In this document: one piece after another, positions 53,905 to 62,695 of the stretch
Numbering within the stretch: the stretch's first letter is position 1
Layout of the letters: the number at the start of each line of letters is the position of its first letter
NCBI GenBank assembly: GCA_965214325.1
Contig: CBDCBG010000006.1
Coordinates: 4,774,001-4,838,000, forward strand
DNA length: 64,000 nucleotides
Direction: 5' to 3'
Source: JAJEFO01 sp965214325
GTDB taxonomy: Bacteria > Pseudomonadota > Alphaproteobacteria > Rhodobacterales > Rhodobacteraceae
Position numbers and translations under genes: made by a program
The notes under the pieces: generated by a model
Told to the model about the DNA's origin: nothing
The model's database searches: none
What the model saw: the letters and a program-made list of their open reading frames with translations, nothing else

Positions 53905-54920
53905 CCAAAAGGACCATTGCCCTAGTCCAAGGCGATCCCGGGGGCATCGGCCCGGAACTCCTGCACAAGCTCTTGAGAGATGAAGAGGTACGCAATTGCG
54001 CGAACCTCGTGGTCATCGGCGCGCCGGAAGTGTTTGCACGGGGCGAGGAGCAGATGGGAGCCAGGATTGACGTGCGGCACGCTGCGCTTGATGCTGAAAT
54101 TGATCCTGTAGACGGAGAAGTTCTGCATCTCGACTTGCCGATCGAGGGCATCGGGGATGCTCCGGTGGCCCGAGTCTGTGCCGCCGGCGGACAATCCTCG
54201 ATCGAGGGCCTGCGTCGGGCGTTTGAGCTGTCGCATGCTGCACAGATCGACGGCATCGTGTTCATGCCCTTCAACAAGGAATCGATGCATCTGGGTGGCA
54301 ACGAATTTGCCGACGAGCTTGGACTTGCCCGCAAGTTTTTCGATCTCAAGACACCGGCGAGCGAGTTCAACGTGGCCAATGGCATGTGGAACGGCCGGGT
54401 CACGAGCCATGTCGCGATGAAGGACGTGCCCGATCTTTTGACCATCGAGAGTGTCGAAGCAAGCATTGGGCTTGCTGACAGCACCCTGAAACGGGCAGGC
54501 TACGGTCGTCCGCGCATCGTGGTGGCTGCCTACAACCCGCACGCAGGAGACGGCGGCTTGATGGGCGACGAAGAGATCCGCGTGATCCGCCCGGCGGTGG
54601 AGAACGCGCAACGCAAGCAGATCAATTGCGTCGGGCCTTTGCCCGCGGATACGCTTTGGCTCAAGGTGCGTGCCGGTGAATACGATGCTGTCGTGACGAT
54701 GTACCACGACCAGGGACAGATCGCGATAAAGCTGCTTGGGTTCGATCGCGGCGTATCGGTGCTTGCCGGCCTGCCAATCCCGATGACGACACCCGCCCAC
54801 GGCACGGCATTCGACATTGCGGGTCATGCGAAGGCCAACCCGGTCCCCTCGAAGAATGCGTTCATGATGTGCCTGAACATGACTCTGACCCGACTTCCGC
54901 GATTCGGCGAGTCGTCCTGA
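53901..54920 (+). CDS. PdxA family 4-phospho-hydroxy-acid dehydrogenase (PdxA2-like)
   Basis: This 339-aa protein begins IALVQGDPGGIGPELLHKLL, the PdxA opening (usually GDPAGIGPE), and has the metal-binding His in YNPHAGDGG, the YHDQGQIAIKLLGF block and TTPAHGTAFDIAGHAKA. Its companions are sugar-acid genes, so it is more likely a PdxA2-type enzyme such as those that oxidise phosphorylated threonate or erythronate than the vitamin B6 enzyme. No DUF1537 four-carbon acid kinase gene is near, which is odd. GTG overlaps the GntR stop by 4 nt. Confidence 0.82.
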   Translation: MTKRTIALVQGDPGGIGPELLHKLLRDEEVRNCANLVVIGAPEVFARGEEQMGARIDVRHAALDAEIDPVDGEVLHLDLPIEGIGDAPVARVCAAGGQSSIEGLRRAFELSHAAQIDGIVFMPFNKESMHLGGNEFADELGLARKFFDLKTPASEFNVANGMWNGRVTSHVAMKDVPDLLTIESVEASIGLADSTLKRAGYGRPRIVVAAYNPHAGDGGLMGDEEIRVIRPAVENAQRKQINCVGPLPADTLWLKVRAGEYDAVVTMYHDQGQIAIKLLGFDRGVSVLAGLPIPMTTPAHGTAFDIAGHAKANPVPSKNAFMMCLNMTLTRLPRFGESS

Positions 54921-55079
54921 CCCGCCACTTTGGCGCTCGTTGACACCGAGGCGGCGTCGCTGCCCGAGAACCGCCAACCGACTTTCGACCCACCCTACGA
55001 CCCACTTTGTTCCAAGTCTCTCGAGCGTTGCTCGGTCTCAGCAATCCCGGCATCCCAGTCCGCGCTTGAAGCGGCGACA

Positions 55080-55928
55080 CAATGCGCCATGGGCAGCGCC
55101 GCCTGCAGGCGCCTATTCCGTCAAACTGTCGCGTGTCGCAAATCATGGCAAAGGGATTGTCAGCCGTGTTGCGCGCTTCCTCAAGGGCATCGAGTACTTC
55201 TACGATGCTTGTCCCGAGAATCCGGCGTGCCACGAAGCCAAATGCCTCGAATGTCTGAGGCACGGGCTCCACGGCCAGAATGTCGGCCGCTATTTGAGAG
55301 TGCGGGCAATCAGGACGTTCTGATTGCCCGCACTTTCTCACGGCCATCGACATGGATCGAGCCGACCTGGCCGACGGCGACGTCGACCTGGCCGCCAGCG
55401 AGGCCAGCCATGGTCACAGGCACGGTCTTCAGTGCAATGGTCTTGAATTCCAGCTCGAATTCGTTGGCCAGCTGAACCGCGCTGAGGTTAGGTGGCGCAC
55501 CAAGGTGGTTGACGCCGATCGAGAGCCTGTTCGCCTTTGCGCCCTCGATGATTTCCTCAAAGGTGGTGGAGGGGCTGTCTGTCCGAACGTAGACCGCGTT
55601 CGAGGCCGAAATCCCGGCATAGAGGGGGAGGAAGTCCTCAAGCGGATCACAGGCACATCGCGCGTCAGCGGCACGACCATGGAGGACGGTGGCGACCAGT
55701 TGAAGAGCGTGTAGCCGTCTGCCGGCGCTTCGACGACCGACATTGTCGCCGAAAAAATTGGCTCCACCGGGCTTGTTCACGACGTTGAGGGGACGCCCAG
55801 CCTCTCCGACAGCGCCTCGGCATTGATGCGGGCCACGACATCGGCGTTGCCGCCGGCGGCGAACGACACAACGTAGGTGATCGGCCATTCCTGCCAGCCG
55901 GCAATGGCCGCACCGGCGCTCAGGCCCT
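55080..55928 (-). pseudogene. TctC-type binding protein gene, multiply frameshifted
   Basis: Pieces of one TctC-like protein appear in several frames. First come AIAGWQEWPITYVVSFAAGG and VPLNVVNKPGGANFFGDNV, then YVRTDSPSTTFEEIIEGAKA, SIGVNHLGAPPNLSAVQLAN and TVPVTMAGLAGGQVDVAVG. A further C-terminal piece is QTFEAFGFVARRILGTSIVE with EVLDALEEARNTADNP. At least three shifts separate them. No tctA or tctB relic is adjacent, so this is a lone binding protein gene that died. Confidence 0.72.
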
Positions 55929-56012
55929 AGTCGGCAAGGCCGGAGATCAGCATTGCCCCAAGCCTCTACGAGAGATCTTCCCTGCCTTGCTTCCAGTCAC
56001 CGCTCTTGTCAA

Positions 56013-56034
56013 TGTTCTAGATATATGTATCTTT
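56013..56034. promoter_or_regulatory. Candidate GntR operator between pseudogene and regulator
   Basis: TGTTCTAGATATATGTATCT at about 56013-56032 contains an inverted repeat AGATA-TATG-TATCT. The TTCTAGA part recurs at 56839-56845 in the divergent region on the other side of the GntR/UTRA gene. Confidence 0.33.
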
Positions 56035-56075
56035 CATTCAGCCTGATCGAAGGCCGAGGCTTAAGCGCATTTGGC

Positions 56076-56795
56076 TCACGTGACCTGTTCCGTGAAGAAT
56101 TCCATCTCCAGCTCAAGCGAGTCGGCGGGATAGGACAGGTCGGCCGAATAGATGAGCTTGCCTTCGGCATCCAGGAATTCGCGCTGGACGCGAAAGACCG
56201 CGGAATTCACGGCGACGCCGAGCGCGCGTGCCAGCGAAAACCCGGCATAGGAGACGGTGACCCTTTGCCGCGCGCGCGTGATTGCGATGCCTAGATCCCT
56301 CAGCACCGAGACAACGATCTCGTTGGCGAACCGGTCCGGAGCGCGTTCGAACAACTGGTCGTCAAGACGGATGTCAACCTGACAGAACGGCTTGCCCTTG
56401 CGTGCATGAATCCTTTGCATGCAACGAAAATAGCGACCATCCTCGGACTTCTCGATACGTGCATCACCCTTGCGAACCGACACTTCCAGCTGATCGACCA
56501 TCGTGTAGATCTGCGAAATCTCCGCTTTCATCTGCAATGTATGGCGCGGAGGGATGGTGACGTCGCGCACAAAGGTGCCGCGGCCGGGCTGCCTTTCGAT
56601 CAGCCCTTCCTCTTCCAGCCTGTTCATCGCTTGAACGACGGTCATGCGGGCAACCCCCAGCTCTTCAGCCAGTGCTCTGAGCGCGGGCAGTCTTTCGCCG
56701 TGGGAAAGCTCTCCAGACATGATCTGATGACGCAGGACGGAGGCGACCTCTGCGTAGAGGGGCACGTCCTGACGCTTCAGCGACTGAAGATTCAT
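56076..56795 (-). CDS. GntR family regulator with UTRA domain (HutC type)
   Basis: The N-terminal winged helix includes VPLYAEVASVLRHQIMSGEL and LRALAEELGVARMTVVQAMN, then EEGLIERQPGRGTFV. The UTRA ligand domain follows, with ISQIYTMVDQLEVSV and a late AVFRVQREFLDAEGKLIYSA block. The length of 239 aa is normal. It is divergent from the split transketolase genes that start at 56861 and is likely to control them. A TTCTAGA-containing element lies in the shared region. Confidence 0.9.
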   Translation of the reverse strand: MNLQSLKRQDVPLYAEVASVLRHQIMSGELSHGERLPALRALAEELGVARMTVVQAMNRLEEEGLIERQPGRGTFVRDVTIPPRHTLQMKAEISQIYTMVDQLEVSVRKGDARIEKSEDGRYFRCMQRIHARKGKPFCQVDIRLDDQLFERAPDRFANEIVVSVLRDLGIAITRARQRVTVSYAGFSLARALGVAVNSAVFRVQREFLDAEGKLIYSADLSYPADSLELEMEFFTEQVT

Positions 56796-56835
56796 GTTGA
56801 CATTCTCTCCATCTTGAAAGGTACAAGGATTTGGA

Positions 56836-56845
56836 ACATTCTAGA
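56836..56845. promoter_or_regulatory. TTCTAGA element in the divergent gntR-transketolase region
   Basis: ACATTCTAGA lies 41 nt from the gntR start and 15 nt from the transketolase start. It resembles the element at 56013. Binding of the GntR protein here would cover both starts. Confidence 0.3.
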
Positions 56846-56860
56846 TCGCGCAGGGACGTG

Positions 56861-57688
56861 ATGCAAGCAAGACACAACTTGGCTGAACTCGAAAGACTGG
56901 CCACGCAACTGCGACTGCATGTGGTCAACATGGTTGCGCCCACTGGTCAAGGATACGTGCAGCAGGGCCTGGGGGCGGCGGACATCTTCACATCGCTCTA
57001 CTTCGCCGAGGCGACGATGGATCCCGGGAATCCGGCCTGGCCGGACCGGGACCGGATCTTCCTGACCACAGCGCACAACACGGCGGTCTTCTATGCAGCC
57101 TTGGCGGAGCGCGGGTTCTTCGAAACCGACTTGCTGAGCACGTACGTCACGGACGGCTCGGCTTTGGAAATAAATTCCTCCGAGCGAATGGGTCCGTTTG
57201 TCGAGGCAACCTGCGGATCGCTCGGCCAGGGACTGTCTGTCGCGATCGGGTGCGCACTGGCGGCCATGCGCCAGGGACGGAACAGCAGATTCTACGTCGT
57301 CGTCGGCGATGGCGAGATGCAGGAAGGCCAGGTTTGGGAGGCTGCAATGCTCGCCGGCGCCCAGGCGCTCGACAACCTTTGCCTGATTGTCGATTACAAC
57401 TTCGTCCAGTCCGAGGGGCCGATGGATCTGGTCATGTCGCTTGAGCCCCTGATGAGCAAGATGGAGAGCTTCGGGTTCGCGTGCCAGGAAGTGGACGGCA
57501 ATGACATCGGTGCTTTGCTTGGCGCATTCGATCAGGCACGCCAGGCCAAGGGCAAGCCAAGCTTCATCAAGGCCAACACCTTGATGGGCAAGGGCGTTGC
57601 GTCCCTGGAAGGGCTGATGTTCCATCAGCTTCGCTTCCCGCCCGAGGTCGCAGCCTCGGCCCGCGCCGAGTTGGAGGCGCAGTTGTGA
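56861..57688 (+). CDS. Transketolase, N-terminal (thiamine diphosphate) subunit
   Basis: This half-length transketolase has about 275 aa with the cofactor motif GDGEMQEGQVWEAAMLAGAQ followed by LCLIVDYN, the GDG-(x)n-N pattern, and conserved His in TTAHNTAVFYAAL. Split transketolases of this type act as two-protein complexes, often in sugar or inositol catabolism rather than in the central pathway. ATG at 56861 follows CAGGGACGTG. The C-terminal subunit gene overlaps its stop. The substrates are unknown. Confidence 0.9.
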   Translation: MQARHNLAELERLATQLRLHVVNMVAPTGQGYVQQGLGAADIFTSLYFAEATMDPGNPAWPDRDRIFLTTAHNTAVFYAALAERGFFETDLLSTYVTDGSALEINSSERMGPFVEATCGSLGQGLSVAIGCALAAMRQGRNSRFYVVVGDGEMQEGQVWEAAMLAGAQALDNLCLIVDYNFVQSEGPMDLVMSLEPLMSKMESFGFACQEVDGNDIGALLGAFDQARQAKGKPSFIKANTLMGKGVASLEGLMFHQLRFPPEVAASARAELEAQL

Positions 57689-58668
57689 GCGAGACGCTGA
57701 CCCGATTGGAGGCTGCGGACTTCATCAACCGGTCATTCAGGCCATTGCCCCGCTCCTATGGTGACGCCCTGCTTGAAGCCGCAACGAAGGATGCGCGCAT
57801 CGTTGCCTTGTGCGCGGACCTGGTTCCACCGACGGAAACGGATCGCTTCCGGGACGAGTTCCCCGAGAGGTTCCACAATGTCGGGATCGCCGAAGCGAAC
57901 ATGATCGGCATGGCCGGTGGCATGGCGCGATCGGGCGAGATCCCGTTTTGCCACTCGTTCTGCGCGTTCATCACGAAACGCGTGCTGGACCAGATCACCA
58001 TGCAGGCTGCCTACCCGAACCTGCCGGTGAAAATCGTGGGTTTCCTGCCAGGTGTGGCGACGCTCCTGGGTGTCTCGCATCAAGCCATAGAGGACGTGGC
58101 AATCATGCGGGCCATTCCCAACATGGCGATTTTCGAGCCTTCGGGGCCGGAATATCACGCTGCCATGGTCAAGATGGCGCTCGAGTGGGAAGGACCGGTT
58201 TACCTGCGCATGAAACGGCCGGAATCCGCTCCGCCGCCGTTCGAGCCGCGGAATATGGAGATCGGCGAAGGGGTCGTCCGGCGCGAAGGCGCGGATCTCA
58301 CCATTTTCGCGACTGGACTGAGCGTCGCGGAGGCGCTGCAGGCTGCGGAGACACTGGACGGCGAGGGGGTCGAGGCGGGAGTCGTTGACATGGCCTCGCT
58401 CAAGCCAATCGATGAACCGCTGATAGTCGAGCGAGCCAAATCGACCGGCGCGATCGTGACAGCGGAAAACCACAACATCATCGGCGGGCTGGGTTCTGCG
58501 GTTGCGGAGGTGCTCGCGGAAGCGGGGATCGGCCTGCCATTCAGGCGTGTCGGCATCCGCGATCACTACTGTGAGGGCGGCACGACGTCGTACTTGATGA
58601 ACAAGTTCGGGCTCGACGCCAAGGCGATCGCCGACGCTGCGCGCGACATTGCCAACAGGAAGGGATGA
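57685..58668 (+). CDS. Transketolase, C-terminal (pyrimidine and domain 3) subunit
   Basis: This 327-aa protein has the transketolase pyrimidine domain: SYGDALLEAATKDARIVALC, FPERFHNVGIAEANMIGMAG with the catalytic Glu, and the C-terminal domain ATGLSVAEALQAAETLDGEG and TAENHNIIGGLGSAVAE. GTG at 57685 overlaps the N-terminal subunit gene by 4 nt. The two subunits form one enzyme. It may feed a product to the enolase-superfamily gene downstream, now dead. Confidence 0.9.
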   Translation: MSETLTRLEAADFINRSFRPLPRSYGDALLEAATKDARIVALCADLVPPTETDRFRDEFPERFHNVGIAEANMIGMAGGMARSGEIPFCHSFCAFITKRVLDQITMQAAYPNLPVKIVGFLPGVATLLGVSHQAIEDVAIMRAIPNMAIFEPSGPEYHAAMVKMALEWEGPVYLRMKRPESAPPPFEPRNMEIGEGVVRREGADLTIFATGLSVAEALQAAETLDGEGVEAGVVDMASLKPIDEPLIVERAKSTGAIVTAENHNIIGGLGSAVAEVLAEAGIGLPFRRVGIRDHYCEGGTTSYLMNKFGLDAKAIADAARDIANRKG

Positions 58669-58674
58669 TTGTGG

Positions 58675-59786
58675 CCTATCGGCACGAACGCGATTCCTGC
58701 CGTGAAGCCTGCGGGACCCTGAGCTGGGGCCCAGGAACGGAAGGCACGTTCCCTCGGGCGGAATCATCAATGCTGGTGCGGATTGGGGATGCCGACGGGA
58801 GTTTTGGCCGGGCCGAAGTATGGGCCAGTTCCCCGCCGCGCGCCAATCTGCACAATACGCGTGTCATCGAGGATGTCGTGGCGCCGCATCCGTAGGGCGC
58901 ATGATTCGCGGGGCCTAGGGAGATCAATGGTGCACTGCGCGAGAAGCTTTCGATCTACTTTCTTCATTCGGGGCAGACGGAAGTCTTCGAACACGTCCTG
59001 GCCGGCATCGACACGGCTCCTTGGGACATTGCCCTGCGCAAGGCCGGGCAGTCATTTCCATAGGCCATTGGGCCCTCGGACGCGGCGGCCCAGTCCTGCA
59101 CGGCATCGATCAATGCGGACGACCTGGAGCGCATGATCCCGCACCATGCGTCCCTCGGGCAAATCTAATTCAAGTTGATGATCGGAATTTCGGAACATGG
59201 CAACCGCGAGCTTGTGGAGAGAGCCGCGAAACTTTGCCCTGACGGATCGCGCGTCGTGGCTGGCAGCAACCAGTCATGGACTTTAGCCGAGGCGAAAGAA
59301 GACCTCGGCGCACTGATGGACCTGGCACCGCATTTTGCGAATGAGGCGCTGAGCGCAAATGCGCAAATGGCAGACTGGGAAGATCTTGCCGCGTTCACGG
59401 ACATTCCGCTTGCCGGCGGAGAGAACATCTACGGGAGCGAGAACTTTCGCTTGATGGCAAAGGCGGGAATGCAGCTCCTCCAGCCGGATGTCGCAAAATG
59501 GGGTGGCATGACCGGCGCCCTGGACCTGGCGAGTAGCTTGCCCAAAGACACGCCTCTCTGGCCGCATTTCATGGGAACGGCCGTGGGCCAGATCGCGGCG
59601 TTGTCGAACTCGGCGACCAAAGGCAAGGATTCCGCGTGTGAAGCTGACGTCAATGGCAATGCCCTGCGTACCGATCTCCGCGGAGACGTGATCACCGTCC
59701 ATGACGCATGCGCAAGTCTGCCGACGGAACCGGGGTTGGTCGTATCGCCCTTGCCCGATCGGCTTGAGGCATTCGCCGATGGCTGA
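58675..59786 (+). pseudogene. Mandelate racemase/muconate lactonising family gene, degraded
   Basis: An N-terminal piece reads TEGTFPRAESSMLVRIGDAD and FGRAEVWASSPPRANLHNTR. A middle piece near 58960 reads EVFEHVLAGIDTAPWDIAL with a frame break, and a third frame from about 59172 has KLMIGISEHGNRELVERA and FTDIPLAGGENIYGSENFRL with WPHFMGTAVGQIAAL. These are the usual family blocks, but there are stops (TAG at 58894 and TAA at 59166) and shifts between. The Lys-x-Lys catalytic region is unclear. The gene is dead. Confidence 0.75.
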
Positions 59787-60032
59787 AACCGTATTCCGGG
59801 CGTGTCACGCCTGGGCCGACAGATTTGCAGAATCGCAAGAAGGCGGATACCGTGACTGGCTCAGGGCTCGACATCACGAGCGAAATGAGTTGTGGTCCGG
59901 ACAAGGGCAAGTTGCACATCACCTGACTTGGATCATGAGCAGAGGTCCTTCCCATTCGACGGAGGGAGTCGAGTGCGGGACCAAGGCAGGCGGACGCGAC
60001 CAGCATCTTGAGGCGCAGGAAAGGGCAGAGTG

Positions 60033-60368
60033 ATGGGCAAGTCCCTGAAGGAAAAACTTGACGAGCTTTCTCAAGCTCGTCAAGAATGCGTCCTCACGGA
60101 GGGCGACCGACTGAATGCGGAGCATCTGACAATTCAGGAACTGCGCAAGGCCAGGAGGTTGACACAGGTGCGTTTGGCCAGGGAGTTAAACGTTCGTCAG
60201 GCGGCTGTTGCACAGATGGAAAGGCAAAGTGACCTGCTGTTCTCGACATTGCGCAGCCATGTAGAGGCAATGGGTGGCAAGCTGAGTCTGATGGTCAAGT
60301 TCTCTGACAGGCCCCCGGTTGCGCTGGAAGGCCTTTGCGACTCGGAAGATCTTCCTGGAAGCGCATAG
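60033..60368 (+). CDS. HigA-like XRE antitoxin, toxin partner not seen
   Basis: This 111-aa protein has a helix-turn-helix: LTIQELRKARRLTQVRLARE and VRQAAVAQMERQSDLLFST, then LRSHVEAMGGKLSLMVKF, the tail typical of HigA antitoxins that pair with a Gp49-like HigB toxin. The toxin is normally encoded immediately upstream; the 59787-60032 stretch upstream has an open frame, but it does not look like HigB. ATG at 60033 overlaps a TGA upstream. It may be an orphan, or its partner was lost when the upstream genes decayed. Confidence 0.8.
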   Translation: MGKSLKEKLDELSQARQECVLTEGDRLNAEHLTIQELRKARRLTQVRLARELNVRQAAVAQMERQSDLLFSTLRSHVEAMGGKLSLMVKFSDRPPVALEGLCDSEDLPGSA

Positions 60369-60391
60369 GTGAGACCGCTTCCCCAGCATAA

Positions 60392-61351
60392 GAGGCTGAA
60401 TCATAAGTCCTTGATTTGAATATATTATTGTAATTCATGACGTTATCCCTCGCGCCACCCGTCGCATCAGGAACCGGCACGCGGCCAGTTGGACCCAGGC
60501 CAGGGAACTCGCCAAGGTCCGCTCCACGTCCTTCGCCAGGCGCCGGCACCACGACAGCCAGGCGAACGTCCGCTCCACCACCCAGCGGCGATAGAGGACG
60601 GTGAAGCCCTTTGTTTCCTTGGGCCTGTGGACGATCTCCAGGATCGATCCGAGGCCGTGCTCCGCCAGCGCGGCCTCCAGCTTCGGTCCCGCATACCCGC
60701 CGTCCGCCCACAGCTTTCTCACCTGCGGCGCCTTCTCCAGCATCGCGAGGATGACAGCCGGCGCACCGTCCCGGTCCTGCACGTCAGCCGCGTGAACCTG
60801 GATCGCGATCGGGAACCCCTCCACGTCCACCGTGGCGTGGCGTTTCCTGCCCTTGATCCTCTTGCCGGCGTCGCATCCCGACGGGCCGCCCATCTCCGTC
60901 GTCTTCACCGACTGGCTGTCGATCGCGGCCGCCGTCGGATCTCCGGAGCGCCCCGCCTGCATGCGCGCAAGATCGCGCAGCGTGCCCATCATGCGCTCCA
61001 GAACGCCGTCGTCGCGCCATGCGTAGAAGTAATTCTGAACCGTCGTAAATGGCGGGAAACACTTGGGAATCGCCCGCCACTGGCACCCCGTAGCCAGCAT
61101 GTACTGGATCGCGTCGAAAACCGCCCGAAGGTCGACGGTGCGGCGACGTCCGAGCTTTGACGGAGCCGGAAGAAGCGGCTCGATCAAGAGCCATTCCTCG
61201 TCGGTCAAATCGCTTTCATACCGGTCCGAACTGCGCTTATACTTCTCGCGGGTGGTCTCGTTCCAAGCCATGCGGCCCTCCCTGTCTGGTGTGGAAGTCA
61301 GCGGGGAAATACCACATCTGGGGGAGGCCATCCACATTCTAGGTCAGCCTC
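60392..61351. mobile_element. IS5-family (IS1031-like) insertion sequence, apparently complete
   Basis: This 960-bp element is flanked by TAA on both sides (60389-60391 and 61352-61354), a 3-bp duplication usual for the group. The ends begin GAGGCTGA on both sides read inward. It holds one intact transposase on the minus strand. Confidence 0.82.
60435..61271 (-). CDS. IS5-family transposase
   Basis: The protein of 278 aa has the N-terminal DLTDEEWLLIEPLLPAPSK domain, RTVDLRAVFDAIQYMLATGC and WRAIPKCFPPFTTVQNYFYA blocks. The DDE core has Asp in AAAIDSQSVKTTEMGG, Asp in LWADGGYAGPK and Glu in RRWVVERTFAWLSWCRRL. ATG at 61271 gives the standard MAWNETTREKYKR opening. The frame is intact. Confidence 0.93.
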   Translation of the reverse strand: MAWNETTREKYKRSSDRYESDLTDEEWLLIEPLLPAPSKLGRRRTVDLRAVFDAIQYMLATGCQWRAIPKCFPPFTTVQNYFYAWRDDGVLERMMGTLRDLARMQAGRSGDPTAAAIDSQSVKTTEMGGPSGCDAGKRIKGRKRHATVDVEGFPIAIQVHAADVQDRDGAPAVILAMLEKAPQVRKLWADGGYAGPKLEAALAEHGLGSILEIVHRPKETKGFTVLYRRWVVERTFAWLSWCRRLAKDVERTLASSLAWVQLAACRFLMRRVARGITS

Positions 61352-61533
61352 TAAGAGAGTGCCTGCAATTCCGGGGTCGTATGCCTGAAACCGGTTCAGG
61401 AACGGTGATCCGAACGCGTTCGCCTTGCTTGCCGACAAGAGGCCGCTCAAGCCACCGTAGTCAATGCAGTCCAAGGTTTGTGAGCCCGCACATCTGCGGC
61501 GGTCTCCGGCAGTTCGCGAACAATTCGGGTGCA

Positions 61534-61582
61534 TGGAGGCGGGTACCGGAATCGAACCGGTCTACACGGATTTGCAATCCGG
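61534..61582 (-). tRNA. 3' fragment of tRNA-Cys (GCA), probable attachment site
   Basis: Read on the minus strand, this stretch gives the anticodon arm CGGA-TTGCAAA-TCCG with anticodon GCA (61573-61575), the T arm ACCGG-TTCGATT-CCGGT, the 3' acceptor strand ACCCGCC, discriminator T and CCA. The 5' half (acceptor 5' strand and D arm) is absent: the sequence before it is unrelated. Such 3' fragments arise when an element integrates into the 3' end of a tRNA gene and duplicates it. The orientation implies that the element lies to the right and the host DNA to the left. Confidence 0.75.
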
Positions 61583-61817
61583 AAAATTTCGTTGATTTCA
61601 AAGGGAAAAATTGTAAACGGACTTGTTTCGTTCAGGGTCACTTTTCAATAGGTTACAAGCCCCAAGTAAACGGTTTTTCACGGGCTCTTGCTCTGGCGAA
61701 AAGGCAAAGAAAAACCGCTGAGGGGGCGGCCACCCACCTCAACGGCATAGAAGAATATTTCCGTCCCTGTATCTACGGCATTTCCGGTCTGACCTCAACC
61801 CAATTGGCGGTGAGATC

Positions 61818-62680
61818 ATGAGCTGGCGCATCGCAAATGAATGCGCCGAGCGCCGCTTTGGCAGCGCCGCGCGCAAGCAGATCATTATGTTCCTGGCCGA
61901 CAGGCGAGCGATGACGGTTCGGGCATCTGGTGCTCCAAGGGGACGATCCAGCGCCATACAGAGCTCAGCGAAAGCACGGTCAAGCGCATCATCATCGACT
62001 TCCTGCGCGAAGGCATTCTGATCGAGACAGGGCGGCGGCAATGCAAGAATGGCTACACCGTCATTTACCGCATCGTTCTCGAGCGCGTGGACGCGCTCGA
62101 ACCCACGGCTGAGCCCGACATCGAGACGGGGGTCACTGTGAACCCCGTCCAGCCTGAACCCGGTACGGGGTCCGCGGTGAACGGGGTACGGGGTTCACGG
62201 TGGACCCCAAACCATCCTAAAACCATCCATAAACCACCTACGCGCAAGCGCGAGGCGGCGGAGGAGGTTGAAGATCTTGAAGCTGAGAAGATCCTGGCAG
62301 CCTATCCCGAGGACAGGATCCGAGACCGGCGAACCAGTCTGCGCCTGATCGCAGCGGCTGTGAAAGCCGGAGTGCAGCCCGATGATCTGCAGCAGGCGGT
62401 CAAAGCCTATGCGAAGGAAAGCGAGGGCTACACGCGCAGCAAGGTCTGTTTCTCGGACAATTGGTTCAAGATGCGGCGATGGGAGAAGGGGCTTGCTCAG
62501 ATACAGGCGGACCGCGAGAAGGCGCGAGAGGCCGAAGCCAAAGGTCGCGCCAGCCTTGCCGAGTGGATCCACGAGCGCCATCCCCTCTGCCGCCACATCA
62601 CCAACCGGCAGATCGAGGACTTGATTGCGTCAAAGCTGGTGACGCCTGAGCAGGTTCGTGCTGCGGGACTGCAGGCGTGA
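61818..62680 (+). pseudogene. Phage-type helix-turn-helix (replication-like) protein gene, frameshifted
   Basis: The first frame begins MSWRIANECAERRFGSAARK and KQIIMFLAD. After about 61902 the sequence continues in another frame as ASDDGSGIWCSKGTIQRHTE and LSESTVKRIIIDFLREGILI, a winged helix, then a long charged linker and CFSDNWFKMRRWEKGL. This is the pattern of helix-turn-helix proteins of alphaproteobacterial prophages and integrated elements. A single missing base in GACAGGCGAGC explains the shift. It lies 235 nt inside the tRNA-Cys fragment, as expected for element cargo. Confidence 0.68.
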
Positions 62681-62695
62681 GAGTTGTTGCGCAAT

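Noticed and set aside
53901..54920. Vitamin B6 biosynthesis enzyme PdxA
   Set aside because: The family is right, but the place in a sugar-acid operon and the variant opening fit PdxA2-type enzymes better.
56861..58668. A transketolase gene broken by a stop codon
   Set aside because: The split is at the domain border with a 4-nt overlap and fresh start, as in known two-subunit transketolases, so both are real genes.
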